Source: Streptomyces alboflavus (lineage in GTDB: Bacteria > Actinomycetota > Actinomycetes > Streptomycetales > Streptomycetaceae). Taken from it: DNA of 64,000 nt. The stretch is from assembly GCF_000716675.1 (NCBI RefSeq), contig NZ_JNXT01000047.1, positions 1 to 64,000 on the forward strand, read 5' to 3'. Positions 55,777 through 64,000 of the stretch are shown here, piece after piece (the first letter of the stretch is position 1; every line of letters begins with the position of its first letter). Under the pieces are notes generated by a model that saw nothing but the letters and a program-made list of their open reading frames with translations, searched no databases and was not told where the DNA came from. The position numbers and the translations under genes are program-made.

Positions 55777-56655
55777 ATGCCCCTGACCCGCCGCGCCTTC
55801 CTCACCGGCGCCACGGCCACCGCCGCCACCGCCCTCCTCACCGCCCCCGCCTCCGCAAGGACCCGCACGCGCGCGCTCGGCGTGCAGAACTGGATGGCGG
55901 GGATCGACGCGGGGACTCCGCTGCAGCGCCTCACGATTCCCGGGACGCACGACTCGGGTGCCCGCTTCGGCGGCTGGTGGGTGGAGTGCCAGAACACGAC
56001 GCTGGGGCAGCAACTGGGCTCCGGCATACGCTTCCTGGACATCAGGTGCCGGGCCTTCGAGGGGTCCTTCACCATCCACCACGGCGCGTTCTACCAGAAC
56101 CTGAACTTCGACGACGTGCTCGGCGCCTGCCGGGACTTCCTGCGCGGGCAGCCCACGGAGACCGTCCTGATGCGGGTCAAGCAGGAGTATTCGGAGGAGG
56201 GCGACGCGACGTTCCGGACGATCTTCGACGACTATCTGGACCGGCGCGGCTGGCGCTCCCTGTTCCACATCGGCGACGCCTGGCCGCGCCTCGGCGAGGT
56301 CCGCGGGAAGGTCGTCCTCATCGCCGACAACGGCGGCCTGCCCGGCGGCATCCGCTGGGGCGACGGCGGCCTCTTCGACATCCAGGACGACTACAACGCC
56401 GTGCCCGCCGCCAAGTTCCCCAAGATCGAGGCCCACTTCAGGAAGGCCGCGGCCCAGCCCGGCAAGCAGTACATCAACTTCGTCAGCACGGCCGCCGCGA
56501 TCCCGCCGCGCTGGAACTCCGACGACCTCAACCCGAGGACGCACACCCTGCTCGAAAGCGCCGAGGGACGCGGCTGGCGCGGGCTCGGGATCGTCCCGAT
56601 GGACTATCCCAACACCCGCGCCGGCCTGGTGGAGTCACTGATCGCACACAACTAG
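55777..56655 (+). CDS. Secreted phosphatidylinositol-specific phospholipase C
   Basis: 292 residues. A Tat signal (TRRAFLTGATATAATALLTAPASA, split at residues 4-27) is followed by a bacterial PI-PLC X domain: catalytic His in IPGTHDSG and HHGAFYQN, with RFLDIRCR and VLMRVKQEY. It cleaves phosphatidylinositol lipids without needing calcium. ATG 55777 begins the signal peptide; the ribosome site is a weak GGGA. The stop lies 34 bp from the left repeat of the sdaA island. Confidence 0.93.
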   Translation: MPLTRRAFLTGATATAATALLTAPASARTRTRALGVQNWMAGIDAGTPLQRLTIPGTHDSGARFGGWWVECQNTTLGQQLGSGIRFLDIRCRAFEGSFTIHHGAFYQNLNFDDVLGACRDFLRGQPTETVLMRVKQEYSEEGDATFRTIFDDYLDRRGWRSLFHIGDAWPRLGEVRGKVVLIADNGGLPGGIRWGDGGLFDIQDDYNAVPAAKFPKIEAHFRKAAAQPGKQYINFVSTAAAIPPRWNSDDLNPRTHTLLESAEGRGWRGLGIVPMDYPNTRAGLVESLIAHN

Positions 56656-57330
56656 CGCCCGCCCGGAGGGGCGGCGCGCGGCCGGGCTCAGCACTCGATG
56701 ATGTTCACGGCGAGCCCGCCGCGCGCCGTCTCCTTGTACTTCACGTATATGTGGACGGTTATTGGTCATCGGGTTGACCTGCACTTTTGGCCTGCTCAGG
56801 CTTGCCTGGTCGGGGTTCCCAGTCTCCAGGATCATCCCGGCTGCCACGTCGAGGGCCTTGTCCATACGCCCGCCGTTGTTCTCCTTCTCTACGTCGATGG
56901 CGCGCAGCACGCGGACAACGTGAGGGCGGGCCGCCGCATGCGCGGCGGGCAGCCGGTCCGTGGCGTCCGCCAGGTCCCAGCCAGCCGGGACTTGGTATGC
57001 GGCCGGGCTGTTGTCGTAGGTGACGACCCTGGGAGTGCCTTTGCCGCTGCCCAGGTGGACGTCCAGGCGGAGCCGGGACGCTTCCCGGAACAGGGCAGTG
57101 ATGCCCGGGCCCATGCCGTCGAGGATCACCTCGCGGACGGCGTACCCGTGCTGGCGCAGCAAGGTGCGGGCGAGCCAGACGGCGGTGCCGGGGTTGGTGA
57201 GGTGCCTGTCGTAGACGAGGGTGGCGGTGCCGTCGGCAGGGCTGATGTCGCAGATATCGGCGGCCTTGCCGGGGGAGGTGGTTCCGCGTCGGACCGTGAG
57301 GGTGAGGTCGAGGGGGATCGTGGCGGTCAC
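56635..57330 (-). CDS. Hypothetical protein with C-terminus read through the att repeat
   Basis: 231 residues, not recognised. GTG 57330 follows GAGGTGA and overlaps the stop of the upstream broken frame (GTGA), which supports a real gene. The first about 190 residues look like an alpha/beta protein (VWLARTLLRQHGYAVREVILDGMGPGITALFREASRLRLDV, split). From about residue 196 the frame enters the 56-bp sdaA repeat in a different frame and runs into the end of the PI-PLC gene, so its true C-terminus was probably replaced at integration. Confidence 0.55.
   Translation of the reverse strand: MTATIPLDLTLTVRRGTTSPGKAADICDISPADGTATLVYDRHLTNPGTAVWLARTLLRQHGYAVREVILDGMGPGITALFREASRLRLDVHLGSGKGTPRVVTYDNSPAAYQVPAGWDLADATDRLPAAHAAARPHVVRVLRAIDVEKENNGGRMDKALDVAAGMILETGNPDQASLSRPKVQVNPMTNNRPHIREVQGDGARRARREHHRVLSPAARRPSGRALVVCDQ
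56659..56674. terminator. Hairpin between PI-PLC and the left island repeat
   Basis: CCGCCC-GGAG-GGGCGG, a short GC stem. Probably the original shared terminator of PI-PLC and sdaA before the island inserted. Confidence 0.45.
56690..56745. repeat. Left att-like repeat: displaced 3' end of sdaA
   Basis: 56 bp identical to 59495-59550. On the minus strand it encodes [18 protein letters not shown] followed by TGA, the last 18 residues of SdaA, but is separated from the rest of the gene. Flanking bases differ on both sides. Confidence 0.92.
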
Positions 57331-57538
57331 GGCGTCACCTCGGTCTGCTTGGCGGGGATACGGGTCGTGACGAACGGCGCTGGCATGTCAGGCAGCGGTA
57401 CCCCGAGCGCCTGGGCGAGCAGGTACAGACACGCGCATGCATTCCTGCGTCCACAATCAGGGCTTCGGACTGTGGAGGCACAGAAGGTAGGTGCTTGGTG
57501 ACGCCGACGGGAGTAACACTTGTTGCTGTTTTCGCCAT
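57327..57538 (-). pseudogene. Small frameshifted gene upstream of the hypothetical gene
   Basis: ATG 57538 with GGAGGAG 7 nt upstream starts MAKTATSVTPVGVTKHLP and reads to about 57430 (SEALIVDAGMHARV). A different frame then continues LYLLAQALGVPLPDMPAPF and ends at 57327, overlapping the next start as GTGA. The good start in one frame and good coupled end in another imply a single frameshift near GGAATGCATGCGCG. About 68 residues if repaired. Function unknown. Confidence 0.5.
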
Positions 57539-57690
57539 GGTCGTGCTCCTCCAATGCGGGAGTTGGGTACAGACCTCAAGGCCGTTGACGTAACCACCGG
57601 CCGCGGCCGTTCTGCTTTCGGTGGTAGTCGCCCTGGCAGGGGCGGAACAGGCGCTCTTCTCCGTTCGAGGGACGCTGCCCCCGGGACCGA

Positions 57691-57990
57691 TTACCGTCCT
57701 GATGCGAAGCGCGTAGAGTGCATCTTTTCTGGCACGCTCGACCTTGCGGCTCGGGGTGCGGGCCTCATCGAGACGGGGCCGAGGCCGTGGGCTTTGAAGA
57801 TGCGGGTGATCTCGGCGAGGTCCGGGGCCTACCGCGAGGACGGGGTGCGGAAGACGCGCCATGTGCCGTAGGTGCTGGCGGGCAGCTTGTCGAGGACCTT
57901 CTTCGCGGCGGGCTCGCCGTGGTCAGTGCGGCGGGCCTGGCCGGCGGCGCCCTCGTACTCGCGAGACGCGGCCTCGATCTGCTCGACCGG
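57691..57990 (-). pseudogene. Gene remnant with in-frame stop
   Basis: Protein-like sequence VEQIEAASREYEGAAG and KKVLDKLPASTYGTWRVF is interrupted by TAG at 57829-57831, then the same frame continues APDLAEITRIFKAHGLG to a TAA at 57691. No start or ribosome site is evident. Unrecognised family. The rest of 57539-58212 holds no supported gene. Confidence 0.4.
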
Positions 57991-58212
57991 GGGTGGGTTC
58001 AGAACTGGAGTCCTGCCCGACGGGGCTCGGCCCAGCCCGCCGCCGGGCCTTCCTGGGGCCAGAATGAGGCCGGAAGGACAGGGAAGCACCGAGAGTGATC
58101 ACCAAACCCCGGGCGCCTCAATGCGTGGAGCTCTTCAGTCCGGTTTCGATGATCCTGCGCGCGCCGACCGGCTGCCGGACCTATTCCTGCTTCGGGGCGT
58201 GTTTTCTCAGAC

Positions 58213-58764
58213 TCAGTGAGTGTCGGGCTCCGGGTTCGGCAGGGGGAGTTCGTCGAGGTCGAGGGTGAAGGTGCGGCCGTCGGCCAGGGGGATGGGGAGC
58301 TTGCCTGTGCCGTATGCGCGGGTGTGGGCGGTGCTGTAGCCGCTGGAGGTGGGCTCGGTGTGCAGGACGACTTCCCGGGCGTAGGGATCCACGACGAGGT
58401 AGACGGGGATGCCGTACCGGCCGTACTTCGCGGTGCAGTCGTCGTAATCCTTGCGTGCCGAGGACGTGGAGACGACCTCCGAGATCAACAGGACGTCCTC
58501 GAAGCTGTAGCGCTTGCCCTCCTTGCGCGCGTCCTCGCGCAGGATGGCCAGGTCGGGAGCGGAGTTCTCGTCGGCGGGGAAGTCGATGTAGACGTCCGAG
58601 GTGACCTTCGCATGACGGCCGAGGGCGAGAGAGTCGATCTGCATCGACCTGATTGTGCTGGAGTGCTCTTCGCTCTGCGGGGTCATGATGATCTTTCCGT
58701 CGGCGCCGAAGAACACCACGTATCCCGCGGGGAACTCGGTGTGCGTGATCGCGTCGACACTCAT
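58213..58764 (-). CDS. Uma2-family (DUF820) putative restriction-like endonuclease
   Basis: 183 residues. The PD-(D/E)XK-like Uma2 core is visible: SAPDLAIL, then LLISEVVSTSSARKDYDDCTAKYGRYGIPVYLVVDP. These proteins are abundant in actinobacteria and cyanobacteria with unproven function, possibly nucleases tied to mobile DNA. ATG 58764 follows AAGGAG. Codon use is less GC-rich than in the backbone. It is the only apparently intact, recognisable gene in the island. Confidence 0.88.
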   Translation of the reverse strand: MSVDAITHTEFPAGYVVFFGADGKIIMTPQSEEHSSTIRSMQIDSLALGRHAKVTSDVYIDFPADENSAPDLAILREDARKEGKRYSFEDVLLISEVVSTSSARKDYDDCTAKYGRYGIPVYLVVDPYAREVVLHTEPTSSGYSTAHTRAYGTGKLPIPLADGRTFTLDLDELPLPNPEPDTH

Positions 58765-59044
58765 GGACGGTGCTCCTTCCCGTGTGCCGTCATGATACGG
58801 CGGACAGAGCCGTCCCACGGGTGGACTTCCGTGACGTGCGCGCACTGTAGGGGGAACCGGTACGCACGAGCGGCCGCCGTGACGCGGGGCGTGAGCTCGG
58901 CCCGTAGATGTTCAGACCCAACAGCTGGCGTTAGGTGACTTTCAGGGCGGCGGCCATCTGCCGGGTGGCCATGGGGTGGTCGGACTCCTTTGGGTGTTGC
59001 ATGTGGTTTGACCAGGCGCAACGGCCTCTGGCGGTATCAGTCTT

Positions 59045-59315
59045 CACCAGGCCGGGCAAGCTGGATGGGCACCAGGTCCGCCGCTGTCCCGCCTGGGCCC
59101 GCCGGGTCACCCTCGCGATGCCGGCCCACGCCTTCCTCGCCGTCGTCTGCGCCGACGAACACGCGCACCGGCCCACGCCGGACGACGTGATCCCATTTGT
59201 CCTGCGACGAGACTGCGGAGGGTCTCTCCCGGGGCTGCTTCGAATCGTTTCGATACAGAGAGCGAAGGTCTTCGCGGCGCGCCACCCCCTTGAGCGGGGG
59301 AAGGCATCGATTTGA
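59045..59315 (+). pseudogene. IS701-like transposase C-terminal remnant
   Basis: In one frame: KLDGHQVRRCPAWARRV, TLAMPAHAFLAVVCADEH, HRPTPDDVIP and a tail RAKVFAARHPLERGKASI. The RRVTLAMPAHAFL and PTP..VIP segments match what I remember of the C-terminus of IS701-family transposases from Streptomyces. The N-terminal DDE part is absent. Inverted repeats of the IS were not found. Confidence 0.65.
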
Positions 59316-59442
59316 TACGTCAGCTGGTGGGTGACCGGCACATCCGGCGTTGATCACGTGCCGTGAACCTGCAGCTCAAAAGCCCCTTCCAGGGGGATGT
59401 CTCAGGGACTTTTCAGGGACTTTCCGCCGCGTAAACAGGGAA

Positions 59443-59485
59443 GGCCCTGACAGCGCTCAAAGATGCGAACACGCTGGTCAGGGCC
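59443..59485 (-). terminator. Hairpin just after the restored sdaA stop
   Basis: GGCCCTGACAGCG pairs with CGCT(G)GTCAGGGCC, 13 bp with one bulge and a 16-nt loop. It starts 8 bp beyond the sdaA stop, inside the island, so the element seems to bring its own terminator for the gene it entered. Confidence 0.7.
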
Positions 59486-59492
59486 CATCTGG

Positions 59493-60863
<1,371 letters not shown>

Positions 60864-60948
60864 GGTGGAACTCCAATGATGGGTGGTAGACGCCTTTGTC
60901 CGCCGGGTGGTGCGGGGGCAGCTTGCCGTGCTGGTGGGCACGTGGTGC

Positions 60949-60994
60949 GGGGCACCGCGCGCACTGTCCTCATGTCCAGTGTGCGCGGTGCCCC
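60949..60994 (-). terminator. Terminator between glyA and sdaA
   Basis: GGGGCACCGCGCGCACTG and CAGTGTGCGCGGTGCCCC form an 18-bp stem with one mismatch and a 10-nt loop, 30 bp after the glyA stop. Confidence 0.85.
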
Positions 60995-61024
60995 GGAAGT
61001 CCGTACCAACTAAAGCGTACGAAA

Positions 61025-62287
61025 CTACTTCAGGCCGGGGTACAGCGGGTGCTTCGCGGCCAGAGCGGACACCCGGGCCTTGAGGGCCTCGGCGTCGAAG
61101 TCCGGCTTCAGGGTCTCGGCGATCACGTCCGCGACCTCGCGGAAGTCCTCGTCCTGGAAGCCGCGGGTGGCCAGGGCCGGGGTGCCGATCCGCAGGCCGG
61201 AGGTGACCATCGGGGGCCGCGGGTCGTTCGGGATGGCGTTGCGGTTGACCGTGATGCCGACCTCGTGGAGGCGGTCCTCGGCCTGCTGCCCGTCGAGCTC
61301 GCTGTCGCGCAGGTCGACGAGGACCAGGTGCACGTCCGTGCCGCCGGACAGGACGTCCACGCCGACGGCCTTGACGTCGTCCTGCACCAGGCGCTCGGCC
61401 AGGACGCGGGCGCCGTCCAGGGTGCGCTGCTGCCGCTCCTTGAAGTCGTCCGAGGCGGCGACCTTGAAGGAGACGGCCTTGGCCGCGATGACGTGCTCCA
61501 GCGGGCCGCCCTGGAAGCCGGGGAAGACCGCCGAGTTCAGCTTCTTCGCGAAGTCCTTGTTGCGGGCCAGGATGATGCCGCCGCGCGGGCCGCCGAGCGT
61601 CTTGTGGGTGGTGGAGGTGACCACGTCCGCGAACGGCACCGGGTTCGGGTGCAGGCCCGCGGCGACGAGCCCGGCGAAGTGCGCCATGTCGACCCACAGC
61701 TTCGCGCCGACCTCGTCGGCGATCCGGCGGAACTCGGCGAAGTCCAGCTGACGCGGGTAGGCGGACCAGCCCGCGATGATCACCTTGGGGCTGTTCTCCT
61801 TGGCCAGGCGCTCGACCTCGGCCATGTCGACCAGACCGGCCTCGTCCACGTGGTACGCGACCACGTTGAACTGCTTGCCGGAGAAGTTCAGGCGCATGCC
61901 GTGGGTGAGGTGGCCGCCGTGCGCCAGGTCCAGGCCGAGGATCGTGTCGCCGGGCTGGGCGATCGCGAAGAGGGCGGCCTGGTTGGCGGAGGCGCCGGAG
62001 TGCGGCTGGACGTTGGCGTACTCGGCGCCGAACAGGTCCTTGACCCGGTCGATGGCGATCTGCTCGGTCACGTCCACGTGCTCACAGCCGCCGTAGTAGC
62101 GGCGGCCGGGGTAGCCCTCGGCGTACTTGTTGGTGAGGACGGTGCCCTGGGCCTCCATGACGGCGACCGGAGCGAAGTTCTCCGAGGCGATCATTTCCAG
62201 GGTGGACTGCTGGCGGACGAGCTCGGCGTCGACGGCGGCGGCGACGTCCGGGTCGAGCTCGTGGAGAGGGGTGTTCATAAGCGACAT
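61025..62287 (-). CDS. glyA: Serine hydroxymethyltransferase
   Basis: 420 residues. Family landmarks: [37 protein letters not shown], the PLP-lysine segment [16 protein letters not shown], and [14 protein letters not shown]. It interconverts serine and glycine with tetrahydrofolate. ATG 62287 ([12 protein letters not shown]) has AAGGA about 12 nt upstream; ATG 62278 is possible. It follows gcvH by 25 bp in the gcvT-gcvH-glyA run. Confidence 0.97.
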   Translation of the reverse strand: MSLMNTPLHELDPDVAAAVDAELVRQQSTLEMIASENFAPVAVMEAQGTVLTNKYAEGYPGRRYYGGCEHVDVTEQIAIDRVKDLFGAEYANVQPHSGASANQAALFAIAQPGDTILGLDLAHGGHLTHGMRLNFSGKQFNVVAYHVDEAGLVDMAEVERLAKENSPKVIIAGWSAYPRQLDFAEFRRIADEVGAKLWVDMAHFAGLVAAGLHPNPVPFADVVTSTTHKTLGGPRGGIILARNKDFAKKLNSAVFPGFQGGPLEHVIAAKAVSFKVAASDDFKERQQRTLDGARVLAERLVQDDVKAVGVDVLSGGTDVHLVLVDLRDSELDGQQAEDRLHEVGITVNRNAIPNDPRPPMVTSGLRIGTPALATRGFQDEDFREVADVIAETLKPDFDAEALKARVSALAAKHPLYPGLK

Positions 62288-62312
62288 CGGAAGATCAGTC
62301 CTTACGCCGTGG

Positions 62313-62690
62313 TCAGCTGCCTGCGAACGCGGTGTACTCGTCGGCGGAGAGCAGGTCGCCCGGCTCCTCCGCGACGCGCACCTTGAACAGCCAGCCGCCC
62401 TCGAAGGGGGCCGAGTTCACCAGGGACGGGTCGTCCACGACGTCCTGGTTGGCCTCGACGACCTCGCCGGCGACCGGCGAGTACAGGTCGCTGACCGACT
62501 TGGTCGACTCCAGCTCGCCGCAGGTCTCACCTGCGGCGACCGTGTCGCCGACCGCCGGGAGCTGGGCGAACACGACGTCGCCGAGCGCGTTGGCCGCGAA
62601 CTCGGTGATGCCGACCGTCGCCACACCGTCCTCGGTGGCCGACAGCCACTCGTGCTCCTTGCTGTAACGCAGCTGCTGGGGGTTGCTCAT
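62313..62690 (-). CDS. gcvH: Glycine cleavage system H protein
   Basis: 125 residues, normal length. The lipoyl-lysine lies in [20 protein letters not shown]. It carries the aminomethyl group between P, T and L proteins. ATG 62690 follows AGGAGA by about 9 nt. A 133-bp gap with a small GGACGC/GCGTCC hairpin separates it from gcvT. Confidence 0.97.
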   Translation of the reverse strand: MSNPQQLRYSKEHEWLSATEDGVATVGITEFAANALGDVVFAQLPAVGDTVAAGETCGELESTKSVSDLYSPVAGEVVEANQDVVDDPSLVNSAPFEGGWLFKVRVAEEPGDLLSADEYTAFAGS

Positions 62691-62823
62691 GGCCTGAATT
62701 CTCCTGTACGCGGGCGAGTGCTGAGGAACGTGGGTCTTACGGACTGAGACGGGCGCGTGCCGCCACCTGGGCCGACGGGACGCGGAGGCGTCCGCGGACC
62801 GGGCGGGGGCCGTCGCCGCCGGG

Positions 62824-63948
62824 CTACTTCTGGCGCTTGTAGAACGGCAGCGCGACGACTTCGTACGGCTCGTGCGTGCCGCGGATGTCCACACCCACGC
62901 CCGCCGTGCCGGGGGCGGCGTGCGCCGCGTCGACGTACGCCATCGCGATCGGCTTGCCGAGGGTCGGGGACGGCGCGCCGGAGGTGACCTCGCCGACGAC
63001 CTCGCCGCCGACGACCACGGACATGCCCGCGCGCGGGACCCGGCGGCCCTCGGCGATCAGGCCGACCAGCTTGCGCGGGGGAGCGGCCTCGGCGCGCTCG
63101 GCGGCCGCGCGGAGCGCCTCGACGCCCACGAAGTCATCCGCGTGGGACGTCTTGTCAAACTTGACGACCCTCCCCAGACCGGCGTCGAACGGCGTCAGGG
63201 CCGTCGTCAGCTCGTGCCCGTACAGCGGCATGCCCGCCTCCAGGCGCAGCGTGTCGCGGCAGGACAGGCCGCAGGGGACCAGGCCCACCGGGGCACCGGC
63301 ATCGGTGAGCGCCCGCCACAGCTGCTCGGCGTGCTCGGGGGCCACGAACAGCTCGAAGCCGTCCTCGCCGGTGTAGCCGGTGCGGGCGATCAGGGCGGGG
63401 ACGCCCGCGACGGTGCCGGGCAGGCCCGCGTAGTACTTCAGGCCGTCGAGGTCGGCGTCCGTGACCGACTTCAGGATGCCGGGGGACTCCGGGCCCTGGA
63501 CGGCGATGAGGGCGTAGGCGTCGCGGTCGTCGCGGACCACGGCGTCGAAGCCGCCGGCGCGCGCGGTCAGCGCGTCGAGCACGACCTGGGCGTTCCCGGC
63601 GTTGGCGACGACCATGTACTCCGTCTCGCCGAGCCGGTAGACGATCAGGTCGTCCAGGATGCCGCCGTCGGCCTGACAGATCATGGTGTAGCGGGCGCGG
63701 CCGACACCGACGGAGCCGATGTTGCCGACCAGGGCGTGGTTGAGCAGGTCCACCGCCGCGGGGCCGGAGACCGTGATCTCGCCCATGTGGGAGAGGTCGA
63801 AGAGACCGGCGCGGGTGCGGACCGCGTTGTGCTCGTCGCGCTCGCTTGCGTAGCGCAGCGGCATGTCCCAGCCCGCGAAGTCGGTCATGGTCGCGCCGAG
63901 GTCGCGATGCAGGGCGTCCAGGGCGGTGTGGCGTGGGGTATTGCTCAT
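62824..63948 (-). CDS. gcvT: Glycine cleavage system T protein (aminomethyltransferase)
   Basis: 374 residues. [16 protein letters not shown], the folate-binding [16 protein letters not shown] segment and [15 protein letters not shown] sequence ([12 protein letters not shown]) mark GcvT. It releases ammonia and forms methylenetetrahydrofolate. ATG 63948 follows GGGAGCC; the seven extra upstream codons overlap the leader. It is the first gene of the run and probably under a glycine riboswitch whose end is seen at the window edge. Confidence 0.97.
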   Translation of the reverse strand: MSNTPRHTALDALHRDLGATMTDFAGWDMPLRYASERDEHNAVRTRAGLFDLSHMGEITVSGPAAVDLLNHALVGNIGSVGVGRARYTMICQADGGILDDLIVYRLGETEYMVVANAGNAQVVLDALTARAGGFDAVVRDDRDAYALIAVQGPESPGILKSVTDADLDGLKYYAGLPGTVAGVPALIARTGYTGEDGFELFVAPEHAEQLWRALTDAGAPVGLVPCGLSCRDTLRLEAGMPLYGHELTTALTPFDAGLGRVVKFDKTSHADDFVGVEALRAAAERAEAAPPRKLVGLIAEGRRVPRAGMSVVVGGEVVGEVTSGAPSPTLGKPIAMAYVDAAHAAPGTAGVGVDIRGTHEPYEVVALPFYKRQK

Positions 63949-63984
63949 CAGTACTGGCTCCCGGGGCATGACGGGCGAGGTCGA

Positions 63985-64000
63985 TCCTCCCCATCTGTCA
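63985..64000 (-). promoter_or_regulatory. 3' tail of a probable glycine riboswitch (partial)
   Basis: On the minus strand the window begins TGACAGATGGGGAGGA, which resembles the conserved GGACAGAGGGG-type 3' side of glycine aptamers, 36 bp upstream of gcvT. The aptamer cores lie beyond the edge, so this is a partial match supported by gene context. Confidence 0.5.

Noticed and set aside
56690..56745. tRNA-type attachment site
   Set aside because: The repeated 56 bp encode the SdaA C-terminus and do not fold as a tRNA 3' half.
62781..62796. Second riboswitch in the gcvT-gcvH gap
   Set aside because: Only a small GGACGC/GCGTCC hairpin is visible; no glycine aptamer core bases.

Overview
The window is high-GC actinobacterial chromosome, almost certainly Streptomyces. 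Evidence: strong GC bias at third codon positions, frequent GTG starts with AGGAGG-type ribosome sites, many ATGA/GTGA start-stop overlaps, many secreted proteases and lipoproteins, and a GlgE-pathway operon. From memory, the backbone order (glgB-pep2-treS-glgE, glgP, M4 proteases, L,D-transpeptidases, a 70-residue EF-hand protein, sdaA-glyA-gcvH-gcvT) resembles the S. coelicolor SCO5440-SCO5472 region; I could not check this by alignment.

Layout. 1-5993 (minus): alpha-glucan operon glgE-treS-pep2-glgB, with glgB running off the left edge. It makes and uses maltose-1-phosphate. glgP (14318-16948) and glgX (35847-38228), also in the window, provide phosphorolysis and debranching. 6282-14102: secreted subtilase, a hemerythrin-glyoxalase fusion, and two receptor-type Ser/Thr kinases with beta-propeller ectodomains. 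17094-20693: two paralogous secreted M4 metalloproteases sharing a conserved 52-bp upstream element. 21348-24910: TetR divergent from a metallo-hydrolase and an FAD monooxygenase. 24936-28798: heterodimeric ABC exporter. 29005-33005: ABC-2 exporter joined to a NarL-type two-component system. 33177-46529: secreted S1 protease, LysR, glgX, two tandem L,D-transpeptidase lipoproteins, enoyl-CoA hydratase, a SpoIIAB-like ATP-binding protein, an odd NodB-like lipoprotein coupled to a YncE-like propeller, a second LysR and an EF-hand protein.

46608-56655 looks more accessory: a leuA-type gene overlapping a lone ABC ATPase and divergent from a GntR regulator, a class A beta-lactamase-like lipoprotein, nadE, an AraC/quinone-oxidoreductase divergent pair, an HNH (endonuclease VII-like) gene whose stop codon overlaps that of a convergent GH25 muramidase, and a Tat-exported PI-PLC. 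56690-59550 is a decayed genomic island flanked by 56-bp perfect direct repeats. The repeats are the 3' end of sdaA, so the element seems to have integrated into that protein-coding gene and restored its reading frame. It carries a hypothetical gene, disrupted genes, a Uma2-like gene and a transposase remnant. 59493-64000: sdaA, then the gcvT-gcvH-glyA glycine/serine C1 run, with the tail of a probable glycine riboswitch at the right edge.

A recurring oddity is short tandem duplication at gene borders, for example 10 bp x6 starting at a beta-lactamase stop codon, 20 bp x4 across another stop, and a 13-bp unit repeated at a 20-bp period that carries the stop codons of two convergent genes. No tRNA, rRNA or CRISPR array was seen.
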